Shown here: positions 30,916-37,476 of the stretch, piece after piece
Layout of the letters: each line of letters begins with the position of its first letter
Numbering within the stretch: the first letter of the stretch is position 1
Origin: a virus
Length of the DNA stretch: 37,476 nt
IMG/VR virus record: IMGVR_UViG_3300030020_000059
Span: 1 to 37,476 of that record
Reading direction: 5' to 3' (one strand)
Notes under the pieces: generated by a model
The model's input: only the letters and a program-made list of their open reading frames with translations
Databases searched by the model: none
Told to the model about the DNA's origin: nothing
Program-made: the position numbers and the translations under genes

Positions 30916-31534
30916 ACAATTTTTATATAGTAAGAATTTTAATCCGGGTTATTATGGTGTAACTGCTACTATTCTTTATTTACAAGAGATGTTTTCTATA
31001 AATAAAGATTTAGGTTATATATTATATAGTGACGATACCAATAAAGAAGAGTCATATCAATCTTTATGGATTGGAACTAAATTTCAATGGGAAGAAAAAT
31101 ATAGAAATAAAAGACCAGCAGCATTAATATATAGAGGAAATTTAATAAATGGAGCAAATGGTACTTTGGGTCAAGGTAGAGTTTTTTCGGTAAGTAGAAC
31201 TAATGAAAAAACTGCATATAAGGATTATGTTTCTTTCCCAATTGTGGTAGAATGTATATCAGAGAGTGATTTGGAAGCAGAAGCTTTAAGTGCAATGGTA
31301 ACTTCTTTTATTTCTTTAGATCTTAGATCTTATAGAGATTTGGGACTTCAAGTGCAGGGAACTGTAACAAATACTGCACCGCAAATATTTGAGAAGGGTA
31401 ACACATCTTTTACAGCTTCTACTATATTACAGATTCAAATGGAAAGATCTTACATTGCTAGATTGCTGAGTAAAGATAAATTAACTAACATTCAACTTAA
31501 ACTTAATGGCTCAACTGCTTTAAATATTGAATAG
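30905..31534 (+). CDS. Neck or tail-terminator type protein
   Basis: About 209 residues from a GTG at 30905, chosen because GGAG lies 8 nt before it; an ATG at 30866 without a clear ribosome site would add 13 residues. Starts (V)DYKQFLYSKNFNPGYYG. The core has strands and the segment YVSFPIVVECISESDLEAEA, in the style of tail-terminator proteins that cap the tube. It lies directly before the sheath genes, where terminator or completion proteins usually sit. Assignment by position mainly. Confidence 0.6.
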   Translation: MDYKQFLYSKNFNPGYYGVTATILYLQEMFSINKDLGYILYSDDTNKEESYQSLWIGTKFQWEEKYRNKRPAALIYRGNLINGANGTLGQGRVFSVSRTNEKTAYKDYVSFPIVVECISESDLEAEALSAMVTSFISLDLRSYRDLGLQVQGTVTNTAPQIFEKGNTSFTASTILQIQMERSYIARLLSKDKLTNIQLKLNGSTALNIE

Positions 31535-31543
31535 GATTTTAAT

Positions 31544-32512
31544 ATGACTTATACATTACCCGGCGTTTCTGTTACTCAGATTTTACTTCGTTCTAGTCAG
31601 AATCTGGCTAATAGTTCTATGTTACCTTGTTTCGTTGGATCAATTAATCAGGTAGTAACTAACTCACCTATTAATTTAACTTTTCCAATAACTAGTGCAA
31701 CTATAGTTTATCCAGGGTTAGCTTTATCTGCTATTATTAAAACTTCCAGTATTGCAATTACTATTAATAATGCATATGTGCAGATCGGAACAAGTGCCGT
31801 TACTGGATCGGCCTTAGTTGCTAGTGGAAATATTATTCAGGGAACGACAGGTTCGTTCTTAAATGCCGTAGCTGGTGATTCCATCATATTTAATACTCTT
31901 ACTCATGGTAGTTATACAATTAAATCAATCAATGGCGATGTGGCTACTATTAATGAAATTATTTCATATCCCGCTGCAATAGCTGACGCCTTTACAATTC
32001 AAAGAAGTGTTGGAAATGTAACTGCTATAATTGGAGGAGCTTCTTATGCCTCATCTTCATTTACTTTTACTTCTCTTGAATATGGTACTTATAATATTAT
32101 AGCTGGAACACCTTATATTTCTTATATAGCCCTTAGAAAAGATCTTACTGGTTTTTACGATGTAACTAATCTTGATGATTTAAAAGTAGATATGGATGTA
32201 ACGATTAGTAATCCATTGGGTTTCTATTTAGGAACCGTTGCTCCTACCGCTAATGGTGGATCAGAAACTTTAGCTTATATCTTAACTGACGAAACTGACA
32301 CTTCTTACATAACGGCATTAAGTGACTTATCTACTAGACAGGATATCTATTTACTAGTTCCTTTAAGTAATAGTACAAATGTAGCAGAAGCCTATGCCGC
32401 TCATGTTACTACAATGTCAGAACCAGCTTCTAGTTATTTTAGAGCGACCTTACTTAATGCAACTTTACCAGTATCTTCTATATTGGTTTCAGAAACTTAT
32501 ACTCATAGCTAA
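31544..32512 (+). CDS. Tail sheath, N-terminal part (split gene)
   Basis: A 322-residue protein. It begins like contractile sheath proteins: LPGVSV (5-10) and MLPCFVG (26-32). After a beta-rich domain comes the sheath domain segment RQDIYLLVPLSNSTN (265-279) and AYAAHVTTMSEP (284-295). It stops with ETYTHS and TAA where other sheaths continue. The second half, with the conserved C-terminal domain, follows after 16 nt as a gene of its own. The pair would add up to a sheath of normal large size. GGAT-type ribosome site. Confidence 0.85.
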   Translation: MTYTLPGVSVTQILLRSSQNLANSSMLPCFVGSINQVVTNSPINLTFPITSATIVYPGLALSAIIKTSSIAITINNAYVQIGTSAVTGSALVASGNIIQGTTGSFLNAVAGDSIIFNTLTHGSYTIKSINGDVATINEIISYPAAIADAFTIQRSVGNVTAIIGGASYASSSFTFTSLEYGTYNIIAGTPYISYIALRKDLTGFYDVTNLDDLKVDMDVTISNPLGFYLGTVAPTANGGSETLAYILTDETDTSYITALSDLSTRQDIYLLVPLSNSTNVAEAYAAHVTTMSEPASSYFRATLLNATLPVSSILVSETYTHS

Positions 32513-32528
32513 ATTAGGAGATACATAA

Positions 32529-33551
32529 ATGACTGCATTACAACCATTAGTTATAACTGGAACAGGATTTCTCACTGCTGGTGTTAAGATTGGCGATACC
32601 GTAGCTACGATAAGTGTAACTAATACTGCCTACACTACTACTAATTCAGGAAATCCATTAGTTAGTGGTAAATTATTATCAGTAGGAGCTACACCAAATG
32701 TAGCAGTTTTTGCTTACGATTCTATTTTAGTAAGCGAAGTTACAAGTGAGACTTCTTTAAAGGCCATTCCATATGTAAATGGAGTTGGAATTACAGATTC
32801 TTCACAGTCTGCCCAGTATAATTTAGCATTAGGAACTGGTGATACTTTCACTTATCAAGTTATACATTATCTTACCAAAGATGAACAAGTAACTTCTATT
32901 GCAGCTACAGCTTCTTCTTATGCTTCAAAACGCGTTCTTTATATTTGGCCTCCAGAAGCATATTGGGATTCAGCTTTAACTGAAACCGTGAACGGATCTG
33001 CTCTTGCTGCTTGTACCGCTGCTGCTATGGCAACTTACCCCGCACAGCAATCATTTACCAATTTAGGTTTTGGTGGACCTTATAAATTACTTTATTCAAA
33101 TACTTATTTTACACCTACTCAGTTAAATAAACTTAGCGAAAATGGAGTTTTCGTTTTAGTACAAGATACTCCAGGTGGCAATATCTATAGTCGTCATCAG
33201 AAAACAACTAGTACGGTTTCTATTCAGGAACAAGAATTCAGTATTACTAAAGCAGTAGATAAACTTTCGTTAGACTTATACTCATCTACCAAACCTTATA
33301 TCGGTAAGTATAATATTAATCAGGACTTACTTACCCAGATAGCTTCAGTACTTGATTTATATATGTATAGTGCTCAGTCTAATAAATCTGCTTATTGTGG
33401 TGCTTTGATTATTAGTTATGCTACGCCAACTCTTCGCGCTAATTTAGATGGTGCTAATACCGATCTTACTGTAGGTACTATTGAAATTTCCGTAACTGTC
33501 GAAATTGGATATCCTGCAAACTTTGTAAATATTCTGCTTTACGTTAATTAA
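32529..33551 (+). CDS. Tail sheath, C-terminal part (split gene)
   Basis: A 340-residue protein with its own strong AGGAGATA ribosome site. Residues 1-110 are a beta-rich domain (VITGTGFLTAGVKIGDTVAT). Then sheath motifs follow: LTKDEQVTSIAA (115-126), RVLYIWPP (135-142), SRHQKTT (221-227) and the conserved terminal domain with FSITKAVDKLSLDL and KPYIGKYNIN (255-264). The frame differs from that of the first part, and stops in both frames separate them (TAA at 32510 and TAA directly before the ATG), so a single frameshift cannot explain the split. Confidence 0.85.
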   Translation: MTALQPLVITGTGFLTAGVKIGDTVATISVTNTAYTTTNSGNPLVSGKLLSVGATPNVAVFAYDSILVSEVTSETSLKAIPYVNGVGITDSSQSAQYNLALGTGDTFTYQVIHYLTKDEQVTSIAATASSYASKRVLYIWPPEAYWDSALTETVNGSALAACTAAAMATYPAQQSFTNLGFGGPYKLLYSNTYFTPTQLNKLSENGVFVLVQDTPGGNIYSRHQKTTSTVSIQEQEFSITKAVDKLSLDLYSSTKPYIGKYNINQDLLTQIASVLDLYMYSAQSNKSAYCGALIISYATPTLRANLDGANTDLTVGTIEISVTVEIGYPANFVNILLYVN

Positions 33552-33563
33552 AAAGGATTAGAT

Positions 33564-34283
33564 ATGACTCTTTCTATTGCTGATGTTTTAGGATCTGGGG
33601 ATGGCACTTCAACTTGGAGTTGGAAAGAGAACTTCGTCCAGTTAGATGAAAATATGGCCACCCCTGGATTGTTTATTGCTGCTGAATCTACACTTATTGC
33701 TTTTGGACCAGCTAAGGCTACTGCCGCTTTTGATGTAGTTAGAATTGGTTTAACTCCAAATATTGCAATTAGTCAACAGATTCCACAGCAACGATTACCT
33801 GAGATTGGATCAATGAGAGTGCATATTTTAAATGGCACTCCAGTTGGTGGTGGCTCAATGTCACGTCTTGTATATAACGGACCATCATTAGCTCGTTCTT
33901 GTTATGGTAATATCTATGATGATAATGGAAACTTAACATCAATTGGTATTACTGGTATGATGACTGACTCAGGAACTGCACAGACGTACGTTGCTAATGC
34001 ATGGAGTAATATTACTAGCAATCCTGATAAGGTAATGCAGGCAGATTCAAATACGAATTTGTGGATGTCAATGTGGGACATTAGGCTTCGCACACCCTTC
34101 GGAATCTGTATTTATATGCAAGACATAGCTAATCATGCAGTAGGTGGAATTTATGCAGAAGGAGTTAAAATCAATTCTCATAACTTTAATCAATCTGCTG
34201 GACAGTTGATTATGGTTGAAGGTATTAGTTTTGCATTCGATCGTTTAGTTCCGGTAAAGGGTACGGGAACTTCTTCATCTTAA
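33564..34283 (+). CDS. Tail tube protein
   Basis: A 239-residue protein directly behind the sheath pair, AAGGAT ribosome site. It starts MTLSIADVLGSGDGTSTWSW. Beta-rich, with PQQRLPEIGSMRVHILNGTP in the middle and a C-terminal domain ending ISFAFDRLVPVKG. Size and place (sheath then tube) are those of the myovirus tube protein, which polymerises as hexamer rings inside the sheath. No strict motif was used. Confidence 0.7.
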   Translation: MTLSIADVLGSGDGTSTWSWKENFVQLDENMATPGLFIAAESTLIAFGPAKATAAFDVVRIGLTPNIAISQQIPQQRLPEIGSMRVHILNGTPVGGGSMSRLVYNGPSLARSCYGNIYDDNGNLTSIGITGMMTDSGTAQTYVANAWSNITSNPDKVMQADSNTNLWMSMWDIRLRTPFGICIYMQDIANHAVGGIYAEGVKINSHNFNQSAGQLIMVEGISFAFDRLVPVKGTGTSSS

Positions 34284-34305
34284 TTATAGATTATATCTTA
34301 AATAT

Positions 34306-34334
34306 AAAAGACCTCTTATTGAGGTCTTTTTTAT
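34306..34334 (+). terminator. Intrinsic terminator after the tail tube gene
   Basis: AAAAGACCTC and GAGGTCTTTT, a perfect 10-bp stem with a TTATT loop and T-run. It closes the large virion block. Confidence 0.92.
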
Positions 34335-34337
34335 TAT

Positions 34338-34367
34338 CTGCAATTATTAGAATAATTTTGTTATAAT
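34338..34367 (+). promoter_or_regulatory. Promoter, GCAA/TATAAT family
   Basis: CTGCAA, 18-nt spacer ending TGT, TATAAT at 34362-34367, predicted start G34374, just 14 nt before the next ATG. As at 8105 and 8478, it follows a terminator directly. Confidence 0.78.
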
Positions 34368-34387
34368 ATAAATGGAAGTAATATAAT

Positions 34388-34579
34388 ATGTGGTATATAA
34401 TTATAATAATCTGGTTTTCTTCTTTAGTATTAATTTTTGGTAGAATTTATTGGATTAATAGAAAAGAATTAGTTATTTTTAAAAGACCTAAAATATCCCA
34501 TGATATATTAATTGAATTGAGTAAACGCCCAGATAAGATATGGCCAGATTTAGATTCAGTTCTTTTAGAAACTAAATAA
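34388..34579 (+). CDS. Small single-TM membrane protein
   Basis: A 63-residue protein with an N-terminal membrane helix (WYIIIIIWFSSLVLIFGRIY, residues 2-21) and a basic cytoplasmic tail (KELVIFKRPKISHDILIELS). Preceded by GGAAG. One-gene cassette between its own promoter and terminator, of the same design as 8105-8474. It may alter the host membrane early in infection, for example exclusion of other phages; speculative. Confidence 0.65.
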   Translation: MWYIIIIIWFSSLVLIFGRIYWINRKELVIFKRPKISHDILIELSKRPDKIWPDLDSVLLETK

Positions 34580-34582
34580 TAA

Positions 34583-34610
34583 AAAGCCCCTTAACCGGGG
34601 CTTTATTTTT
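34583..34610. terminator. Bidirectional terminator between convergent genes
   Basis: AAAGCCCC and GGGGCTTT around TTAACC, with T-rich tails on both strands. It serves the gene at 34388 from the left and the gene at 34621-35457 from the right. Confidence 0.88.
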
Positions 34611-34620
34611 TAACTATTAA

Positions 34621-35457
34621 TTAAAGTTTAAATGCAATCATCTGGCCTTCCATTCGAGTATCAGGTACTATCGGAACCCAAATAAATAATACATTCTTAT
34701 TCTGAAAAACAATATTAACTTTATTTCGTAAATCAGTTCCGGTAACTGGATCTGTAATTCTAACATCTACATCTGAATTTAAATTGTGATAGAAATTTAT
34801 CACGTAACGATTATTCACCGGATCGAGGGTCCAATTGCTCATTACAAATACAAATGGGTCGGTTTTCTGGGGGGTCTGGGGTCTACCGCTGGGACCATTC
34901 GGGCCTAGAATACCACCAGGGACGGCAGACATAGAGGAGGTTCCTGTAGCGGTTAAATAGTCTGGACCAGTATAAAGTCCTGAGTAATCCCAAAGCATAT
35001 ATTCAGCACTTTTAACAATACCAAATGTACGACCATAATTAATTGCAAGTTTAAATTCATATTTTTTCTTTTCTACTAATTGAGCCCACATACCAGCTAC
35101 GCCCATATAAGCTGGACCCTTCGTCCATGGACTAGTAGTAATACCACTATCATTAAATTGCAATTCATTTCTATATTGTAATACACCAGCAGACTGCAAA
35201 ATAAACATAGCACTTGCCACAATTAACCAATCCATAACTGGAAAATTAGTTAATCCAACGTGAGTTAAAAGTGGTGGAGTGCTATTCCAATCACTAATAG
35301 CCATATTAATAGCTAATTTAATTTCATCATCATCTGTTTCTTCTTTTTTAATTAAAGCATTTAATTTAGGTTTATCTCGAAGAAACATGCGAATAAGATT
35401 AATTAAAATTTGTGGAGTCATTTGACCATTTGGAAAGGTCTGGGGTGGATTAATCAT
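34621..35457 (-). CDS. Neck-type or capsid-accessory virion protein
   Basis: A 278-residue protein. Residues 10-130 are helical, with pattern DDDEIKLAINMAISDWNSTPP, FPVMDWLIVASAMFILQSAG and YRNELQFNDSGITTSPW, which I have seen in phage virion proteins near capsid or tail genes. A proline/glycine linker follows (GILGPNGPSGRPQTP), then a beta domain of ~80 residues (YVINFYHNLNSDVDVRITDP). AGAGGTAA ribosome site and its own possible promoter at 35476-35484. Its exact part in head or neck is unknown. Confidence 0.65.
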   Translation of the reverse strand: MINPPQTFPNGQMTPQILINLIRMFLRDKPKLNALIKKEETDDDEIKLAINMAISDWNSTPPLLTHVGLTNFPVMDWLIVASAMFILQSAGVLQYRNELQFNDSGITTSPWTKGPAYMGVAGMWAQLVEKKKYEFKLAINYGRTFGIVKSAEYMLWDYSGLYTGPDYLTATGTSSMSAVPGGILGPNGPSGRPQTPQKTDPFVFVMSNWTLDPVNNRYVINFYHNLNSDVDVRITDPVTGTDLRNKVNIVFQNKNVLFIWVPIVPDTRMEGQMIAFKL

Positions 35458-35475
35458 GTGAGTTACCTCTATCTG

Positions 35476-35484
35476 ATTATATCA
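35476..35484 (-). promoter_or_regulatory. Possible promoter (extended -10) of the 34621-35457 gene
   Basis: On the minus strand, TGATATAAT lies 19 nt before the start codon. The -35 region is inside the terminator hairpin and matches poorly. Confidence 0.45.
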
Positions 35485-35493
35485 TAAAACAAC

Positions 35494-35516
35494 AAAAACC
35501 GCTAGAAGCGGTTTTT
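35494..35516. terminator. Symmetric intrinsic terminator
   Basis: AAAAACCGCT and AGCGGTTTTT, perfect 10 bp with a 3-nt loop; works in both directions. On the minus strand it ends the capsid transcript, and also any RNA from the promoter at 35528-35557. Confidence 0.9.
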
Positions 35517-35527
35517 AGTTGTTTCAT

Positions 35528-35557
35528 ATTATAACAATTTACTTTTTATCATCTGAA
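35528..35557 (-). promoter_or_regulatory. Promoter-like site just before a terminator
   Basis: On the minus strand, TTGTTATAATATG is like the family at 3556 and elsewhere (TG, TATAAT), with a poor -35 (TTCAGA at 18 nt). The predicted start is followed within a few bases by the terminator at 35494-35516. Confidence 0.45.
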
Positions 35558-35910
35558 GAAGGAGGAGTTACTACTTTTTTAACTTCTTTCTTAGGCTCTT
35601 CAACAATATAATTAGATGGGATTCCATTAATAATAGTAGGTTGAGTATTTTCCCAATCAATTAAACTAACAGGAGCATTTTCGCCTTCAGGAGGATTTAA
35701 AGATTTGTAACTTTTATTAAATAATTCCTGACGAGAAATAAACTTAAAAGCTTCAGCCTCTTCATGAGAATCTTTAACAATAACGAGACCGCGTTTAACT
35801 AGATCATTTAAGATATGCTTTTTACTATCTTCAATAAATCCAATCTGCCCCTCTTTTAACGAAAGACCTTCTCCAGTAATATGACCAAACAAAGCTTTGA
35901 CATACGACAT
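35539..35910 (-). CDS. Small capsid-cluster protein, 123 residues
   Basis: A 123-residue protein starting MSYVKALFGHITGEGLSLKE, with AGGAG before the ATG. N-terminal half mixed alpha/beta, C-terminal ~35 residues disordered and charged, ending PPSSDDKK. It lies 13 nt behind the major capsid gene. Possibly a head-completion or connector-like protein. No family is recognised. Confidence 0.65.
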   Translation of the reverse strand: MSYVKALFGHITGEGLSLKEGQIGFIEDSKKHILNDLVKRGLVIVKDSHEEAEAFKFISRQELFNKSYKSLNPPEGENAPVSLIDWENTQPTIINGIPSNYIVEEPKKEVKKVVTPPSSDDKK

Positions 35911-35923
35911 ATGTAACTCCTAT

Positions 35924-36844
35924 TTAAGTGAGAGAGGCAATACCAGTAACCTTAGCAACTGAGGCAACGTTACCAATTTCAGCACCCTGATCAGCCCATG
36001 AATACCATTCGAGAATATTAGCTTCACGCTTCATTTCCTGTTGAACATCACCCAGGATAAAGTTAGAACCTAAAAATTCAGGCATTGCAATGGCATAGAT
36101 ACTATCATCAGGCCATACGCTATTAGCGGTAGTGGAGTTAATCGAAGTGATAACTTCATAACCTAAGAATGTCTTTTCCGCAGCAACGCCATTCAGCGCA
36201 ATACGTCCAACATTCTCATAACCAATCTTATCAGGTTCGAGCTTAGCCAGGTCCAGCCAAGTTGATTCTGTCATAATAAGGCGAGCAACTCTACGCCGTT
36301 TACCAAGCACCTGACGAACCGCTGTAATAACTGCATTCTTAAAGTTATCTTTTACGGCACCAGCAGTAGCAGCAGAGGTATTACCGGAAGCGGCTACGGA
36401 AGCATCAAGTCTAATCTTAAAGAGAGCATCAAGCTGTTCCTGCATATCCAGTACGAAGTTGTTATTCACAACATCCATAAGAGGATAACGCATTGTCATT
36501 AATTCTTCACGGGTCTTCTTAAAGTGCTGAGTTTCAATCTTGGTAAAGTAAACTTCATACTTTCTGCCTTCCATAAAGTTAGCAGAACCCTTACCACGGA
36601 AGCCAAGAGTGAAAGCCTTAGAATCGGGCTCAATCTCAACGCGCTTCAGAGGCCAGTCATTAGTAGTATTACGTTCAATCTGTGCTTCGGTAAGTACTAC
36701 AGGAGGAATAGCGCGATTTAATACGCTAGTCTCACGAAGGCGATCACGAATAAAATCCTCAGTAAGAGCGGCTACCTTCTCCATACCGGAAGCTGATTTT
36801 CCGGTAAATACATCCCAAAGCTGGGAAGCCATCATATTACTCAT
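35924..36844 (-). CDS. Major capsid protein, HK97-type fold
   Basis: A 306-residue protein. A helical N-arm (MSNMMASQLWDVFTGKSASG) is followed by LRETSVLNRAIPPVVLT, the E-loop/P-domain order with KVDIQ-like RNTTNDWPLKRVEIEPDS, a long spine helix (DVVNNNFVLDMQEQLDALFK), and the A-domain (ARLIMTESTWLDLAKLE, GVAAEKTFLGYEVITS, DDSIYAIAMPEFLGSNFILG). These are standard features of this family in T4-like and other phages. Codons are richer in G+C than in most neighbours, as expected for a highly expressed gene. AGGAGATT ribosome site. Confidence 0.85.
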   Translation of the reverse strand: MSNMMASQLWDVFTGKSASGMEKVAALTEDFIRDRLRETSVLNRAIPPVVLTEAQIERNTTNDWPLKRVEIEPDSKAFTLGFRGKGSANFMEGRKYEVYFTKIETQHFKKTREELMTMRYPLMDVVNNNFVLDMQEQLDALFKIRLDASVAASGNTSAATAGAVKDNFKNAVITAVRQVLGKRRRVARLIMTESTWLDLAKLEPDKIGYENVGRIALNGVAAEKTFLGYEVITSINSTTANSVWPDDSIYAIAMPEFLGSNFILGDVQQEMKREANILEWYSWADQGAEIGNVASVAKVTGIASLT

Positions 36845-36877
36845 AATTAAAATCTCCTATTTAATTTTTAATTTATC

Positions 36878-37312
36878 TTAAAAGGTTACGATACGATAAA
36901 CCGAAGTGCTAATACCCTGAGCATCATTAGCAATGCTGTAACTATCAGCTACCTGACCTTTAACCAAATTAGCATCGCCAGGAAGACTAGCTGCAATAAG
37001 TAAACCGGCAGTAGCACCAGTGCCAGGCTTAAGATAAGAACCAATGGCAGGTGATCCAGAAACCTGATCAGTTTCAGCTTCCATGACACCATAAACTACG
37101 GTATAAGAACCGGAAGTCTGACTTAACAGATCTTCAAAGATGAAACCAATTGAAGATCCAAGACCTACGGTGCTATTATCAGATTTAGCAATAGTATTAG
37201 AAGTACCAGTTAACTGAACAACCGTACCTTTAACCAGTCCGGCGGGGCCAGAACGGCTAGTGATCATTACTGAGTGAGAACCTTCCTGAAGGCCACTGAG
37301 AATGTTAAACAT
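36878..37312 (-). CDS. Capsid decoration or stabilisation protein
   Basis: A 144-residue, glycine/serine-rich, beta-rich protein (SVMITSRSGPAGLVKGTVVQ, GIST..VYRIVTF at the end). Small proteins of this kind, with a LVKGTVVQL-like strand and a PAIGSYLKPG turn, lie right before the major capsid gene in many myoviruses and bind the outside of the capsid. AAGGAGATAT ribosome site. Function by position and composition. Confidence 0.7.
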   Translation of the reverse strand: MFNILSGLQEGSHSVMITSRSGPAGLVKGTVVQLTGTSNTIAKSDNSTVGLGSSIGFIFEDLLSQTSGSYTVVYGVMEAETDQVSGSPAIGSYLKPGTGATAGLLIAASLPGDANLVKGQVADSYSIANDAQGISTSVYRIVTF

Positions 37313-37337
37313 ATTTTATATCTCCTTGATATAATGG

Positions 37338-37476
37338 TTAATTTTCGTCAAGTCCTAATTCACCCATTAACGCAGCTTGCTTTTCCATGAATGAATCAAT
37401 TGCTTTAGAGCCTGAAATTGGAATTACTTTTTCTTCTGTATATACGGAACCAAAAGATCTATTCTGTCTCATAATA
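37338..37476 (-). CDS. C-terminal end of a capsid-cluster gene (partial)
   Basis: 45 codons in frame to a TAA, continuing past the window edge. The visible part begins (I)MRQNRSFGSVYTEEKVIPIS and ends KQAALMGELGLDEN. An ATG lies close to the edge, so a start within the window cannot be excluded. By position before the decoration and capsid genes it may be the end of a scaffold or prohead-protease gene. Confidence 0.55.
   Translation of the reverse strand, partial: IMRQNRSFGSVYTEEKVIPISGSKAIDSFMEKQAALMGELGLDEN

Noticed and set aside
32500-32530. Intein or intron between the sheath halves
   Set aside because: Only 16 nt separate the two genes.
32490-32535. Sheath split as a simple sequencing frameshift
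   Set aside because: Stops exist in both frames and a good ribosome site and ATG introduce the second half, so one inserted or lost base cannot join them.

Overview
The window is a piece of an AT-rich, contractile-tailed (myovirus-type) phage genome. This rests on a tail sheath (in two parts), tail tube, portal, HK97-type major capsid protein, baseplate-like and fibre genes, an SSB and a C-family DNA polymerase, packed among many small genes with tight or overlapping junctions. The promoters are sigma70-like with extended -10 elements, and intrinsic terminators are plentiful. A holin-like gene beside a spanin-like gene hints at a Gram-negative host, but the host cannot be named from the sequence. 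No integrase, tRNA gene, insertion sequence or CRISPR array was seen.

Layout. (1) 1-3522, minus strand: two glycine-rich probable internal virion proteins, a secreted small protein, a membrane-anchored helical protein, a spanin-like protein and a three-TM holin-like protein. (2) 3523-3782: a leader with a strong promoter and a 24-bp hairpin. (3) 3783-12863, plus strand: the early or replication region, with small unknown genes, a ribbon-helix-helix regulator, SSB, a winged-helix protein, a ParB-like protein and several zinc-finger or conserved phage small proteins. One Cys-rich gene (6852-7064) runs against the others. At 8732-8964 lies a non-coding, structured RNA with its own promoter and a terminator, directly in front of the 8978-12863 gene array. 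(4) 12942-16064: DnaE-type DNA polymerase with a degenerate PHP domain. (5) 16154-34283, plus strand: fibres, an SF2 helicase, baseplate-like proteins, portal, neck proteins, split sheath and tube. (6) 34388-34579: a small membrane protein on its own promoter. (7) 34621-37476, minus strand: neck protein, capsid accessory protein, major capsid protein, decoration-type protein and the C-terminal end of a further gene.

How it fits together. Replication genes have their own promoters. Three of their leaders (first early operon, ssb, polymerase) carry the same small hairpin, GCCAT-loop-ATGGC, just before the Shine-Dalgarno site, which suggests a shared post-transcriptional control. Five promoters share one architecture (GCAA box, 18-nt spacer, TATAAT with TG, G exactly 7 nt downstream), and several are followed at once by a hairpin, much like the promoter/stem-loop cassettes of T4-type phages. 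The most promising novel items are the double-pseudoknot RNA at 8732-8964, the shared leader hairpins, the split tail sheath, and the common MSLIKLA-type N-terminus of three proteins.
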